The translations under genes and the position numbers were made by a program. From DASXRC01 sp036506795 (GTDB taxonomy: Bacteria > Actinomycetota > Actinomycetes > Mycobacteriales > Micromonosporaceae), in assembly GCA_036506795.1 (NCBI GenBank), contig DASXRC010000013.1:1-54381 (forward strand): a stretch of DNA of 54,381 nt, given 5' to 3'. Below the pieces are notes generated by a model, which was given only the letters and a program-made list of their open reading frames with translations, ran no database searches and had not been told where the DNA came from. Shown here piece after piece: positions 41,423-49,032 of this stretch (position 1 is its first letter; each line of letters opens with the position of its first letter).

Positions 41423-41888
41423 GCAGGTGCTGGTCACCCGCGAAGAACACCCGGTCGACCGCCCGCCTGGCCTTCTCCAGCCCCGGCCGTGACTCCGATC
41501 CAGTCACGATCACGACATCCCGGGCGGGTACGCCGACGACCAGCTCGCCAGGGATCGACCCCTCCAGGCTGTCCCAGAACGCGTGGGCGAGCAGAACGCT
41601 GGACTCCAGCCCATCGAACGAGAGCATGAGCGCGGGCGGCTGCCCGTGGATCCGGACCCGGTCGAGCATCGAGCCGAGGGTCAATGCGGCGTTGCGGCGT
41701 ACCGCACCTAGGGGCAGCCCATACTGGTCGAGGTCCGCCCACGTGACCAGCCGCTCGCCGAACGGGGGCCCGAGGGAGTACGCCACCGCAAGGTCACCAA
41801 GGAACTCGTCCACGACGTGGTGATCGAGGTACCGTTCGTCGTCCGCGGCCACCAGGACCGGAAGAAACGTGGTGCTGGTCACGGGCAC
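41283..41888 (-). CDS. DUF1444-like conserved hypothetical protein
   Basis: 201 aa from the GTG at 41888, supported by TAGGTT seven bases upstream. Segments VAADDERYLDHHVVDEFLGD, ADLDQYGLPLGAVRRNAALTL and LSFDGLESSVLLAH resemble DUF1444 (YtpQ-type) proteins of unknown function. The first two thirds are compact; the last 35 residues are Pro/Arg-rich. Its final 140 bases overlap the C-terminal coding part of the alpha/beta hydrolase on the other strand. The gene sits just before the tRNA-Arg on the other strand, at the edge of the accessory region. Confidence 0.6.
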   Translation of the reverse strand: MPVTSTTFLPVLVAADDERYLDHHVVDEFLGDLAVAYSLGPPFGERLVTWADLDQYGLPLGAVRRNAALTLGSMLDRVRIHGQPPALMLSFDGLESSVLLAHAFWDSLEGSIPGELVVGVPARDVVIVTGSESRPGLEKARRAVDRVFFAGDQHLLSRELLVRRRGMWDVFPLAGPTRQRPAPEGPMAPRPRRPRSTGRLR

Positions 41889-41895
41889 GCGTGCC

Positions 41896-41901
41896 AACCT
41901 A
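41896..41901 (-). promoter_or_regulatory. -10 box for leaderless start of the DUF1444-like gene
   Basis: TAGGTT on the minus strand, 7 bases before the GTG at 41888. Confidence 0.5.
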
Positions 41902-42009
41902 GTCGGTGATCCGGTAGAGGTCACACCCTCCGTCCGGACCGGGATCCGGTCGACCTTGGCGGTAACCTTCAGTCACGCCGGCGCGCCGCTTCGGGGCGAC
42001 GGACGCTGG

Positions 42010-42082
42010 GCGCCCGTAGCTCAGCGGATAGAGCAACTGCCTTCTAAGCAGTTGGTCGCAGGTTCGAATCCTGCCGGGCGCA
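42010..42082 (+). tRNA. tRNA-Arg (anticodon UCU, reads AGA)
   Basis: 73 bases forming a full cloverleaf: acceptor stem GCGCCCG/CGGGCGC, D stem GCTC/GAGC, anticodon stem ACTGC/GCAGT with loop CTTCTAA, T stem GCAGG/CCTGC with loop TTCGAAT. The discriminator base is A; CCA is not encoded. AGA is a rare codon in such GC-rich genomes. tRNA genes are common insertion points for mobile DNA, and the accessory segment starts directly after this one. Confidence 0.97.
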
Positions 42083-42092
42083 CTCGGACAAA

Positions 42093-42107
42093 GGCCCTCG
42101 TCGGGCC
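42093..42107 (+). terminator. Short hairpin after tRNA-Arg
   Basis: GGCCC / GGGCC stem with a 5-base loop, 10 bases after the tRNA. No T tract. Confidence 0.35.
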
Positions 42108-42113
42108 GGCGGT

Positions 42114-42338
42114 GCCAGCGCGCGGGTGTCGCCGCGGCTTCCACCATCGTGTTCGCCGCCCTGGCGGTCAGCCGCTGGATCGAGCACCGCACCGGCTGGT
42201 CCATCGGCAAATTCGTCCAGACCGCCCGCCGCTACCGCACCATCCAGATCCAGGCCGGCCCCCCACACCATCACCGCCGCCGACCCCCTCCCCGATGACC
42301 TCCGCCAAGCCCTCGAAGCGATCAACGCCACCCGCTGA
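42114..42338 (+). pseudogene. Transposase C-terminal relic 1 (IS1634-like), frameshifted
   Basis: One frame (from about 42116) reads FAALAVSRWIEHRTGWSIGK and continues FVQTARRYRTIQIQAG; the next frame reads HTITAADPLPDDLRQALEAI to a stop at 42336. The break lies in a run of six C at 42259-42264, so one or two bases were gained or lost there. The sequences are typical of the C-terminus of IS1634-like actinobacterial transposases. The N-terminal part of the gene is absent. A second relic of the same end lies at 45162. Confidence 0.7.
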
Positions 42339-42374
42339 CTTGCGCACTAGCGGCCGAAGTCAGGACCGGGAAGA

Positions 42375-42404
42375 CTGAGATAACATAGATTTGTGTTATC
42401 TCAG
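42375..42404 (+). promoter_or_regulatory. Inverted-repeat operator before the MarR-type gene
   Basis: Perfect 11-bp arms CTGAGATAACA (42375-42385) and TGTTATCTCAG (42394-42404) around an 8-base spacer. The right arm overlaps the predicted -35 box, so a bound regulator would block transcription. The most likely ligand is the MarR-type protein encoded next. Confidence 0.75.
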
Positions 42405-42419
42405 TTCTACCTGTAATCT
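42391..42419 (+). promoter_or_regulatory. Promoter of the MarR-ABC exporter operon
   Basis: TTGTGT (42391-42396), 17-base spacer, TAATCT (42414-42419); the ATG follows after 7 bases, so the mRNA is predicted to be leaderless. The -35 box lies inside the inverted-repeat operator. Confidence 0.6.
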
Positions 42420-42426
42420 CTTACGC

Positions 42427-42930
42427 ATGCCGACTGATGCTGAGATCACGTTCGCGGACCACGCCGGCCGTTTCTATGCCCGCCGCTACGCCATGGCGCC
42501 GATGGTGGGCCGGCTGCTGGGCTATCTGGCGATCTGCGACCCGAGCGAGCAGAGCATCGCGGAGCTGGCCGAGGCGTTGCTGGCCAGCCGCAGCGCGATC
42601 GCCGGTGCGGTCAACTCGCTGGACACTCTCGGCCTGATCCGCCGCTCGCGGGCTGCGGGGGAGCGGATGGACCGCATCCGCATCGACGTGACCGCGCCCC
42701 GGTCGACGGGCTTCGACGTGACCGAGTACCAGGAACAGGCCGATCTGGCGCGCGAAGGCCTGGCGGTGCTGGCCGGTGCCCCGCCCGAGCGGAAGGCCGT
42801 GCTGCTGGAGTGGGCGGCGTTCGCGGACTTCCTGGTGGCGCGGCTGCCGCAGCTGGAACAGGACTGGAGGGCGCACCGTGAGGCGCTGCGCGCCGCCGGC
42901 GAGCTCCCCGACATCCCACCCCATCACTGA
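42427..42930 (+). CDS. MarR/GbsR-type transcriptional regulator
   Basis: 167 aa from the ATG at 42427, set by TAATCT seven bases upstream. Winged helix-turn-helix: QSIAELAEALLASRSAIAGA (about residues 39-58) then VNSLDTLGLIRRSRAAGERMDRIRI, the recognition helix and wing. A C-terminal helical part (VLLEWAAFADFLVARLPQLE) likely dimerises. An 11-bp inverted repeat in its promoter should be its own operator. It is followed 14 bases later by the exporter ATPase gene, so it probably represses an inducible drug pump, including itself. Confidence 0.85.
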   Translation: MPTDAEITFADHAGRFYARRYAMAPMVGRLLGYLAICDPSEQSIAELAEALLASRSAIAGAVNSLDTLGLIRRSRAAGERMDRIRIDVTAPRSTGFDVTEYQEQADLAREGLAVLAGAPPERKAVLLEWAAFADFLVARLPQLEQDWRAHREALRAAGELPDIPPHH

Positions 42931-42944
42931 AAGCGAGGAAACCC

Positions 42945-43925
42945 GTGACGATCAACCCGGCGGCGCCGGCGATCAGCGCCCGCGCGGTACACAAGTCCTT
43001 CGTCGAGCACATCGTGCTCGACGGGGTCGACCTCACGGTCGCCGAAGGCACCATCTTCTCCCTGCTCGGGCCCAACGGTGCCGGGAAGACGACGATGGTG
43101 CGCATCCTCTCGACCCTGATCCCGGCCGACGGCGGCGACATCCGGGTCGGCGGGCACGACGTGGTCACCGATCCGGACGCGGTGCGCGCCCTGATCGGGG
43201 TCACCGGCCAGTTCTCCGCGGTGGACAACCTGCTCACCGGCGAGGAGAACCTGCGCCTGATGGCCGACCTTCGCCACCTTGGCCGCCAGGCCGGACGCCG
43301 CCGGATCGCCGAGCTGCTCGAGCGGTTCGACCTGACCGGCGCCGCGCGCAAGCCGCTATCGACCTACTCCGGCGGGATGCGGCGCAGGCTGGACCTGGCG
43401 ATGACCTTGGTCGGCAACCCGTCAGTGATCTTTCTCGACGAGCCCACCACCGGGCTCGACCCGCGCAGCCGCCGCACGATGTGGCAGATCATCCGGGAAC
43501 TGGTCACCGACGGCGTGACGATCTTCCTCACCACCCAGTACCTCGACGAGGCCGGCCAGCTGGCCGATTATGTCGCGGTGCTGGATCACGGGCGGATCGT
43601 CGCCGAAGGCACCCCCGCCGAACTGAAGCGCCGCATCCCTGGCGGGCACATCCAGCTCCAGTTCGCCGAACCAGACGCCCTGCGCGCGGCGGTCAGCATG
43701 ATCCCGAACGCCACCCCGGACGACGATCAGCTGATTTTGCAGGTCCCCGGCGACGGCAGCATCGCCTCGCTGCGCCGCGTGCTCGACGCGCTGGACGACG
43801 CCCGCATCACCGTCGAGCACCTGTCGATCCACACGCCTGATCTCGACGACGTGTTCTTCGCCGTCACCGGCCACGCCACCACCGAACCCACCACCCGCCA
43901 AGAAGAGGAAGCCCTCCAGCCATGA
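42945..43925 (+). CDS. Drug-resistance ABC transporter ATPase (DrrA-like)
   Basis: 326 aa, GTG start 14 bases after the regulator gene. Walker A GPNGAGKTT, signature YSGGMRRRLD, Walker B VIFLDEPTTGLDP, H-loop in FLTTQYLDEA (TQ instead of TH, as in other DrrA-type proteins). A C-terminal domain of about 100 residues (after PAELKRRI) is typical of the DrrA/daunorubicin group. It powers the export of hydrophobic drugs with the following membrane protein, whose start overlaps its stop by 4 bases. Confidence 0.93.
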   Translation: MTINPAAPAISARAVHKSFVEHIVLDGVDLTVAEGTIFSLLGPNGAGKTTMVRILSTLIPADGGDIRVGGHDVVTDPDAVRALIGVTGQFSAVDNLLTGEENLRLMADLRHLGRQAGRRRIAELLERFDLTGAARKPLSTYSGGMRRRLDLAMTLVGNPSVIFLDEPTTGLDPRSRRTMWQIIRELVTDGVTIFLTTQYLDEAGQLADYVAVLDHGRIVAEGTPAELKRRIPGGHIQLQFAEPDALRAAVSMIPNATPDDDQLILQVPGDGSIASLRRVLDALDDARITVEHLSIHTPDLDDVFFAVTGHATTEPTTRQEEEALQP

Positions 43926-44725
43926 CGTCCCTCGCCTACACCCTCGCCGATTCGGCGACGATGCTGCGCCGCAACCTCAAACACCAGCTCCGCTACCCGT
44001 CACTGACGCTGATGCTCGCAGGCCTCCCGATCGTCTTCCTGCTGCTGTTCGTCTACGTCTTCGGCGGCCAGCTCGGCACCGGCCTCGGCGGGCACGGCGC
44101 CGGCGGCCGCGGCGGCTACCTCACCTACCTCGTCCCCGGCATCCTGATCATCACCGTGGCATCCGCCGCCCTCGGCACCGCGATCTCCGTCGCCACCGAC
44201 ATGACCGGAGGCATCATCGACAGATTCCGCACCATGGCCATCTCCCGAGCCGCCGTGCTCACCGGCCACGTGATCGGCAGCCTGCTGCAAACCCTCGCCG
44301 TCCTCGTGCTCGTGGCCGGCGTTTCCCTAGCCATCGGCTTCCGATCCCACGCCACCGCCCTTGAATGGCTAGCCGCCGCCGGCGTACTCGCGCTGTTCGC
44401 GTTCGCACTCATCTGGCTGTCCGCAGCGCTGGGCCTGGCCGCCAAGAGCGTCGAAACCGCCAGCAACACCCCCATGTTCCTCACCCTGCTACCGTTCCTG
44501 TCCAGCGGGTTCGTCCCCACCGCCAGCATGCCGGCCGGGCTGCGCCAATTCGCCGAATACGAGCCCTTCACCCCGGTCACCCAGACCGTCCGCGGCCTGC
44601 TCACCGGCGGGCCCATCGGCGCGCACGCGATCGCCGCCATCGCCTGGAGTGCCGGCATCGCCCTGGCCAGCTACCTCTGGGCGGTTCGTCTCTACAACCG
44701 CCGCCCGGCAGCCGAGCCGAACTGA
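43922..44725 (+). CDS. Drug-resistance ABC transporter permease (DrrB-like, ABC-2)
   Basis: 267 aa; ATG in a 4-base ATGA overlap with the ATPase gene. Six hydrophobic segments, with the ABC-2 signature between about 100 and 215 (YLVPGILIITVASAALGTA, FRTMAISRAAVLTGHVIGSL). Together with the ATPase it should form an exporter of antibiotics or lipid-like molecules; the substrate cannot be read. The operon, with its MarR-type regulator, is bracketed by two transposase relics, so it was probably acquired. Confidence 0.93.
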   Translation: MTSLAYTLADSATMLRRNLKHQLRYPSLTLMLAGLPIVFLLLFVYVFGGQLGTGLGGHGAGGRGGYLTYLVPGILIITVASAALGTAISVATDMTGGIIDRFRTMAISRAAVLTGHVIGSLLQTLAVLVLVAGVSLAIGFRSHATALEWLAAAGVLALFAFALIWLSAALGLAAKSVETASNTPMFLTLLPFLSSGFVPTASMPAGLRQFAEYEPFTPVTQTVRGLLTGGPIGAHAIAAIAWSAGIALASYLWAVRLYNRRPAAEPN

Positions 44726-44900
44726 CCTCGTGGTCCGCCAGGCGATCCGCCGCAGGCGGGGCTCAGGCCACGCCGCGGACCATGTCGATGAACCGGCCCA
44801 GCACGGAGCCGTTGCTGACCCGCAGCCCGTCGTGCTCGCATTCGTTTCAATGGTGGCAGTCCGTCCGTGCCGAGGGGGGTAGCGCGCCGGTGAGGGCGAC

Positions 44901-45075
44901 CTACCCGGCGCCGATGCGCTCCTCCTCGCGGATCAGGTGCACGCGTTGAATGAGCGCCAGGTGCGAGAAGGCGTGGGGAAGTTCCCAAGGTGCCAGCCGG
45001 TGTACGGTCCTAGCTCCTGGGCGTACAGCAGCAGCGGGCTGACGCAGGCCGGCCGCTTCTCGCACAGCGCCCTGG
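44901..45075 (-). pseudogene. GH15 glycosidase C-terminal relic, frameshifted
   Basis: One minus-strand frame reads CVSPLLLYAQELGPYTGWHL then GNFP; another continues HAFSHLALIQRVHLIREEER with IGAG and a stop at 44901. Joined, they match the end of GH15 glucoamylase/trehalase proteins (pattern GLxxEE...G..LGNFPQAFSHLALI). Only about 60 residues remain, with a frameshift inside the LGNFP region. The intact GH15 in this window (20253-22802) is a fusion and not the direct source. Confidence 0.65.
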
Positions 45076-45161
45076 GGCGCGGCCCGGCCCCCCGATCTCG
45101 GTGAGCGCCGAGACCAGCCGTAACGAGCGGACCCGTGACGTTCCCTCCTCGCCTTGGCCCG

Positions 45162-45257
45162 CACACCATCACCGCAGCCGCCCCCCGGAGAAACTCCGCC
45201 GGGCCCTGGAAGCCATCAACGGCACCGGCTGACTTGCGCACTAGCGTCGCCGAAGTC
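45162..45257 (+). pseudogene. Transposase C-terminal relic 2 with its 3' flank
   Basis: Reads HTITAA in one frame and EKLRRALEAINGTG to a stop at 45230 in another. Shares with relic 1 the bases from CACACC through the stop and on to GACTTGCGCACTAGCG and GCCGAAGTC. Same orientation as relic 1 and 2.9 kb from it. Together they bracket the MarR-ABC operon. Confidence 0.65.
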
Positions 45258-45405
45258 GGCTATAAGTGGCGGATCGTAGGTAGTCGTAGCCTGCGAAGCT
45301 CATCGATCTTGGTGGCCGCAAATACCTTCGCGCCCGTTCTCGTGTGCCTGTAGCCATGTGGGTACGCGGGCAGACGCCATCCTCTCCACACCACGCCCGT
45401 CGCGG

Positions 45406-46101
45406 TCACGTCTGACCGCCGCCGCCGCGCCGGCGTTTGGCCCGGGCGATCTCGCCGGCGATTGGCAGCCAGTAGTAGGGAATGAACGCGGCGATCACCG
45501 CCACGCCCAGAGGCGGGAGCAGAGCGCCCAGCAGGGTTCCGGTGGCGATCCAGGCAAGGGCGAGCCGAAAGCGCCCGGCGATCGCTTTCACACCGGCGGA
45601 ATCGATGGTCGTGACGAGCAGCCGGCGATCATGACACGCGTACCACCAGACGAGGTTGAACAGAATGGCCGCGAGTTCAAACGCGAGGCCGTGGAAGACC
45701 ACGGCGGTGCGCTGCCCGTGTCCGTCGCGGAACGCCTGGGCCAAAACGGAGGCGGCGAACGGCAGGAAAGCGATGTCCATCAGCAGCACGGTGTTCAGGA
45801 ACAGCACCACCCGGTCGGCGCTGCGGATCTGATCGAACATGACGTGATGGTTGGCCCACACCTGCCCGATCAACATGAACGTGACGCCGTAGGCCAGGTA
45901 CGACGGCCAGAGCGTCGCCAGACCATGCAGCAGATGCCGGGTGTCGCGCGGCGGGCGGATCTCCAGGACCAGCAGGGTGACGGCGATGGCGGTGACCGCA
46001 TCGCTGAACGCAACGACCCGGGCAGGATCGCGCTGCGCGCCGAACGGCGTTGACCTCCCGGGTCCACGAACAGGTTCTGTCACCGCAGCACCGTAGTCCA
46101 C
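45406..46101 (-). CDS. TMEM175 family potassium channel-like protein (DUF1211)
   Basis: 231 aa, GTG at 46101 (a GTG at about 46083 would shorten it by six residues). Signature VVAFSDAVTAIAVTLLVLEI near residues 29-48, where the FSD motif marks the TMEM175 family and the hydrophobic residues after it line the pore. Five to six hydrophobic segments follow. Bacterial members form tetrameric K+-permeable channels; their role in the cell is unclear. A TAGGCT box lies 17 bases upstream of the start. It is flanked by relics, so it may belong to the same accessory region. Confidence 0.85.
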   Translation of the reverse strand: MDYGAAVTEPVRGPGRSTPFGAQRDPARVVAFSDAVTAIAVTLLVLEIRPPRDTRHLLHGLATLWPSYLAYGVTFMLIGQVWANHHVMFDQIRSADRVVLFLNTVLLMDIAFLPFAASVLAQAFRDGHGQRTAVVFHGLAFELAAILFNLVWWYACHDRRLLVTTIDSAGVKAIAGRFRLALAWIATGTLLGALLPPLGVAVIAAFIPYYWLPIAGEIARAKRRRGGGGQT

Positions 46102-46379
46102 CCACCGGCAAGGGCATCAGCCTACTGGGCAAGTGCCGCCCATGGCGCGGACCAGGATCCTTGATCGGCCACATCCTCCCAGGCCAGAAGGCACACCGCT
46201 GTCCCGGCCCGCTACCCAAACCAGCTCTACTAAGGTCCGAGGTAATCGCCTCAAACCTCGCCTTGCTCGCCAACGACCGGCCGCCCGCCGCGGTGCACAG
46301 GTATCGTGACCTTGCTCCCTAGGCGGCCGTCCCGTGTTCAACCTCTGGCCAAGCAGCCCAGAGCCGAGGAAGGATCCCA

Positions 46380-46742
46380 GTGGTGGCGACATACACCGCG
46401 GAGATCGTCGAGGTGGCCGCGAGCGGCATGCGGCTCAGACCGGTCGCCGGCTCGACCGTCCCGACGGAACCGAACGAGGTTAACCTGCTCGGGCTCGCGA
46501 TCGCCCTGGCCATGGGTGCCGCCGGGTACGAACACCACCCAGAGCCGCGCGATCCAGAAATTCAGACCATCGGCGGTCTGCTCACCGGCGATGCCACGAT
46601 GCCCTGGCGGGTCAGACGGCCGCGCGGCACCGAAGCCGGCGCGCTCTACGTAGTGTGCGACAATTCTGACTCCGCGACGTGGAGATGCAGGATAGAACAG
46701 TCGGCAGACGGTACCCATCCCGATTCCGCCGAGCACCACTGA
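46380..46742 (+). CDS. Hypothetical protein, unrecognised
   Basis: 120 aa from a GTG with AGGAAGGA six bases upstream, a better site than most in this window. No signal peptide or membrane helix; the middle (NEVNLLGLAIALAMGAAGYE) is one amphipathic to hydrophobic helix and the N-terminus reads TYTAEIVEVAASGMRLRPV. The last 25 residues are low complexity. No family is recognised. It stands between the TMEM175 gene and the STAS relic in the accessory region. The gene call rests on the ribosome site and length only. Confidence 0.45.
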   Translation: MVATYTAEIVEVAASGMRLRPVAGSTVPTEPNEVNLLGLAIALAMGAAGYEHHPEPRDPEIQTIGGLLTGDATMPWRVRRPRGTEAGALYVVCDNSDSATWRCRIEQSADGTHPDSAEHH

Positions 46743-46844
46743 CTTCGACGTGTCATGCCCGGCCCAGCAAGGATCCGTGACGGCTGCTTCGACGAGCGAC
46801 GCCATCCCGCTCATATGTGTACGGTCCGGCACATCGCGCTTCCG

Positions 46845-46976
46845 TCACAACGTCCGCAGCCCGACGGCGTCGCTCAGGGAGGCGCGGAACTCGTCTCGGA
46901 CGGCCAGGTCGATCTCGCCGTGAAGCACCAGGCAGGGGTGATCCGAGCCGCCGCACAGCTCGTGGGTGAAATCCAT
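46845..46976 (-). pseudogene. Truncated STAS domain (anti-sigma factor antagonist)
   Basis: From the ATG at 46976 the frame reads MDFTHELCGGSDHPCLVLHG then EIDLAVRDEFRASLSDAVGL and stops after 43 residues. VLHGEIDLA is the STAS core strand; normal proteins are about 100-110 aa and have the phosphorylated Ser after this. The second half, including that Ser, is missing, so the protein should be dead. The partner-switching genes downstream (ANTAR, SpoIIE phosphatase) suggest it once belonged with them. Confidence 0.5.
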
Positions 46977-47369
46977 GGCAGCGCCTGCCTCCGGACGTTT
47001 ACCGGACAATTCAAACTGTCCAGCTGCCAAAGCCAAGGTCCGGGGCGTTTGGCCTGCTGATCGCACTCCATCGCTGTGGTGCCCGGTGTGAAGAGGCATC
47101 GCGCATCGCTGATCATGATTGGTTCGCGGGCGTTGGTCGCCTCGAGTGCGCGGCCGTCGGCTTCAACAGCGATGGCGGACCCGGATTGGCCGAGGATTGT
47201 TGCCCGGCGGTGCGGGTAGGCTACCTGTGAAAGGCCGTCGAGGAGCCTGTCCCGTTCGACCCGGCCCCTGTCCAATGTGTCTGCCCGTCGCGGTCCGGAA
47301 GAAGTTACGCGGACGGAAGGCGGACGTGCCATTGGCCACCACGCCACCAACCGGACCGCAGGGCTGCCG
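46977..47369. other. Intergenic region before the ANTAR genes
   Basis: No secure gene in these 390 bases. TAGGCT at 47217-47222 is a candidate promoter toward the ANTAR gene. A GTG at 47227, four bases after it, opens a 48-codon frame that ends in an ATGA overlap with the ANTAR start at 47370, so a short leader peptide is possible. Its composition is Arg/Pro-rich and unconvincing. Confidence 0.35.
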
Positions 47370-48107
47370 ATGAGCGCCGATCGTGACCCGCGGGTGTGGT
47401 CGATGGTTTCGGAGCTTGCGGGCGGCGGCCCGGTCGCTCTCCAACACGTCTGCGCGGCGGTGGCCCCGGCGACCGGCGTGGATGGGGTGGTTGCCGCGTT
47501 GGCGACCAGCGCCACGGTGCGCGAGACGGTGTACGCCGGTGACGAGATCGCCGCTGGGTTGGAGGAGTTGACGCTGACCCTGGGCGAGGGCCCCGGGGTG
47601 GATGCGGTGCACAATGGCAAACCGGTGCTCGAGGCGGACATGGCCGGGCCGGAGTCGTTGTCGCAGTGGCCGGTCTTCGCCCCGGCTGCGGTGGCCCTCG
47701 GAGCACTGGCCGTGTTCGCGCTGCCGTTGCGTATCGGTGCGATCCGGCTGGGGTTGCTGATGTTGTATCGCCGCCTCGCTGGCGGCCTGACTCGGGCGCA
47801 GGTGTCCGACGGCCTGGCGTTGGCAGACATGGCGTGCATCCTGCTGCTGGACCGGATCAGTCCGGCGGCCGGTCAGGCCACGCCGGGCTCGTCGGGACAG
47901 CAGGAGGGAGCATGGCATCCCGAGGTGCATCAAGCGACCGGAATGATCATTGTGCAGCTGGGGGTTAGCGCGGAGATCGCCTTCGCGCGGTTACGCGCCC
48001 ACGCGTTTGCGTACAACCGGCGGTTGGGTGATGTCGCCCAGGACGTGGTGGCCCGCCGGCTACGGTTCAACCCGGAGAAGGGCGACGATTATGCTGACGG
48101 CCATTGA
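47370..48107 (+). CDS. GAF-ANTAR transcription antitermination regulator
   Basis: 245 aa from the ATG at 47370; a GTG at 47277 would extend it without a ribosome site. Residues about 15-155 form a GAF sensor domain (VYAGDEIAAGLEELTLTLGE, WPVFAPAAVALGALAVFALP). Residues about 180-240 are an ANTAR RNA-binding domain (EVHQATGMIIVQLGVSAEIA, RLRAHAFAYNRRLGDVAQDV). ANTAR proteins bind paired RNA hairpins to prevent termination when their sensor is active. The next gene has the same architecture and starts 81 bases after the stop. Confidence 0.88.
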   Translation: MSADRDPRVWSMVSELAGGGPVALQHVCAAVAPATGVDGVVAALATSATVRETVYAGDEIAAGLEELTLTLGEGPGVDAVHNGKPVLEADMAGPESLSQWPVFAPAAVALGALAVFALPLRIGAIRLGLLMLYRRLAGGLTRAQVSDGLALADMACILLLDRISPAAGQATPGSSGQQEGAWHPEVHQATGMIIVQLGVSAEIAFARLRAHAFAYNRRLGDVAQDVVARRLRFNPEKGDDYADGH

Positions 48108-48187
48108 GATCGGCACCCGACCGGGCCACCCGCACGGACGGCGCCCAATGTCGGGATCGGCCCGCGGATCCGCCGGAGGTGATTGAC

Positions 48188-48901
48188 GTGGTCCAGGTCC
48201 AGTTGACCGATGTGTTCGTGGAGATGGCTGACACCCTCGTCGCCGACTTCGATCTGATCGACTTCCTGCATCTGCTAACGGAGCGGTGCGTGCAGCTGCT
48301 GGACGTTTCTGCGACCGGGTTGCTGCTGACCGACCAGCGCGGCGCGCTGCGGGTCACCGCGGCCTCGACCGAGCAGACCCGGTTGCTCGAGCTGTTCCAG
48401 CTGCAGGTCGACGAGGGGCCGTGCCTGGACTGCTTCCGCACCGGCGGTGCGGTGTCGGTCGACGACCTGTCGGCCGCGGCCGACCGGTGGCCACAGTTCG
48501 CCCCCGCTGCCGTCGACACCGGCTTCGCCGCTGTCGCCGCCCTGCCGATGCGGCTGCGCGAAGAGGTCATTGGCGCGTTGAACCTGTTTGACACCCAGCC
48601 GGCCTCGATCACGGCCAACAAGCGACGCCTCGGCCAGGCCCTGGCCGACATCGCCACGATCGGCATCTTGCAGGAACGCGCGATCCGCGGCCGCGACACC
48701 CTCACCCGGCAACTGGAGACCGCGCTGCACAGCCGCATCGTCATCGAACAGGCTAAAGGCGTCATCGCCGAACGGCACAAGGTGGACCCCGGCCAGGCAT
48801 TCGCGCTTCTCCGCCATGCGTCCCGGGCCAACAACCGGCGACTCGCCGAACTCGCCCAGGCGATCGTCGACGGATCCGAACAGCTGCCGCCTGGCCCGTA
48901 A
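48188..48901 (+). CDS. GAF-ANTAR transcription antitermination regulator (second)
   Basis: 237 aa; GTG with GGAGG eight bases upstream (an in-frame GTG at 48179 overlaps that site). GAF domain about 15-160 (LLDVSATGLLLTDQRGALRV, LQVDEGPCLDCFRTGGAV, VAALPMRLREEVIGALNLF), then ANTAR about 175-230 (RIVIEQAKGVIAERHKVDPG, FALLRHASRANNRRLAELAQ). Compared with the first gene it has the motif pairs Glu-Gly-Pro-Cys, so a different ligand or redox input is possible. The two share the same design but modest sequence similarity, so the duplication is old or each arrived separately. Confidence 0.9.
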   Translation: MVQVQLTDVFVEMADTLVADFDLIDFLHLLTERCVQLLDVSATGLLLTDQRGALRVTAASTEQTRLLELFQLQVDEGPCLDCFRTGGAVSVDDLSAAADRWPQFAPAAVDTGFAAVAALPMRLREEVIGALNLFDTQPASITANKRRLGQALADIATIGILQERAIRGRDTLTRQLETALHSRIVIEQAKGVIAERHKVDPGQAFALLRHASRANNRRLAELAQAIVDGSEQLPPGP

Positions 48902-49032
48902 CGGTCCAACGCTGATTGGATCTCGCCTAAGCTCGCCTCGCTGGGCCTCCAGCAGACCTTGGCGGAGCGGAGGAACGCACGGCCGACAAGATGCGCCTGT
49001 CGCCGTCGATGGAGGGCGGCTGTCGTCGGTAG

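Larger units (their letters stand above)
44726..45405. other. Gene graveyard downstream of the exporter operon
   Basis: No intact gene is seen in these 680 bases. They hold part of a minus-strand frame of about 30 residues ending RFIDMVRGVA (stop at 44762), not identified, a GH15 relic (44901-45075), a transposase relic (45162-45257), and about 150 bases before the TMEM175 gene in which nothing is recognisable. Confidence 0.6.

Noticed and set aside
47227..47373. 48-codon leader gene before the first ANTAR gene
   Set aside because: Arg/Pro-rich, no ribosome site and no known family; only the ATGA overlap and a nearby TAGGCT support it, so it was not called as a gene.
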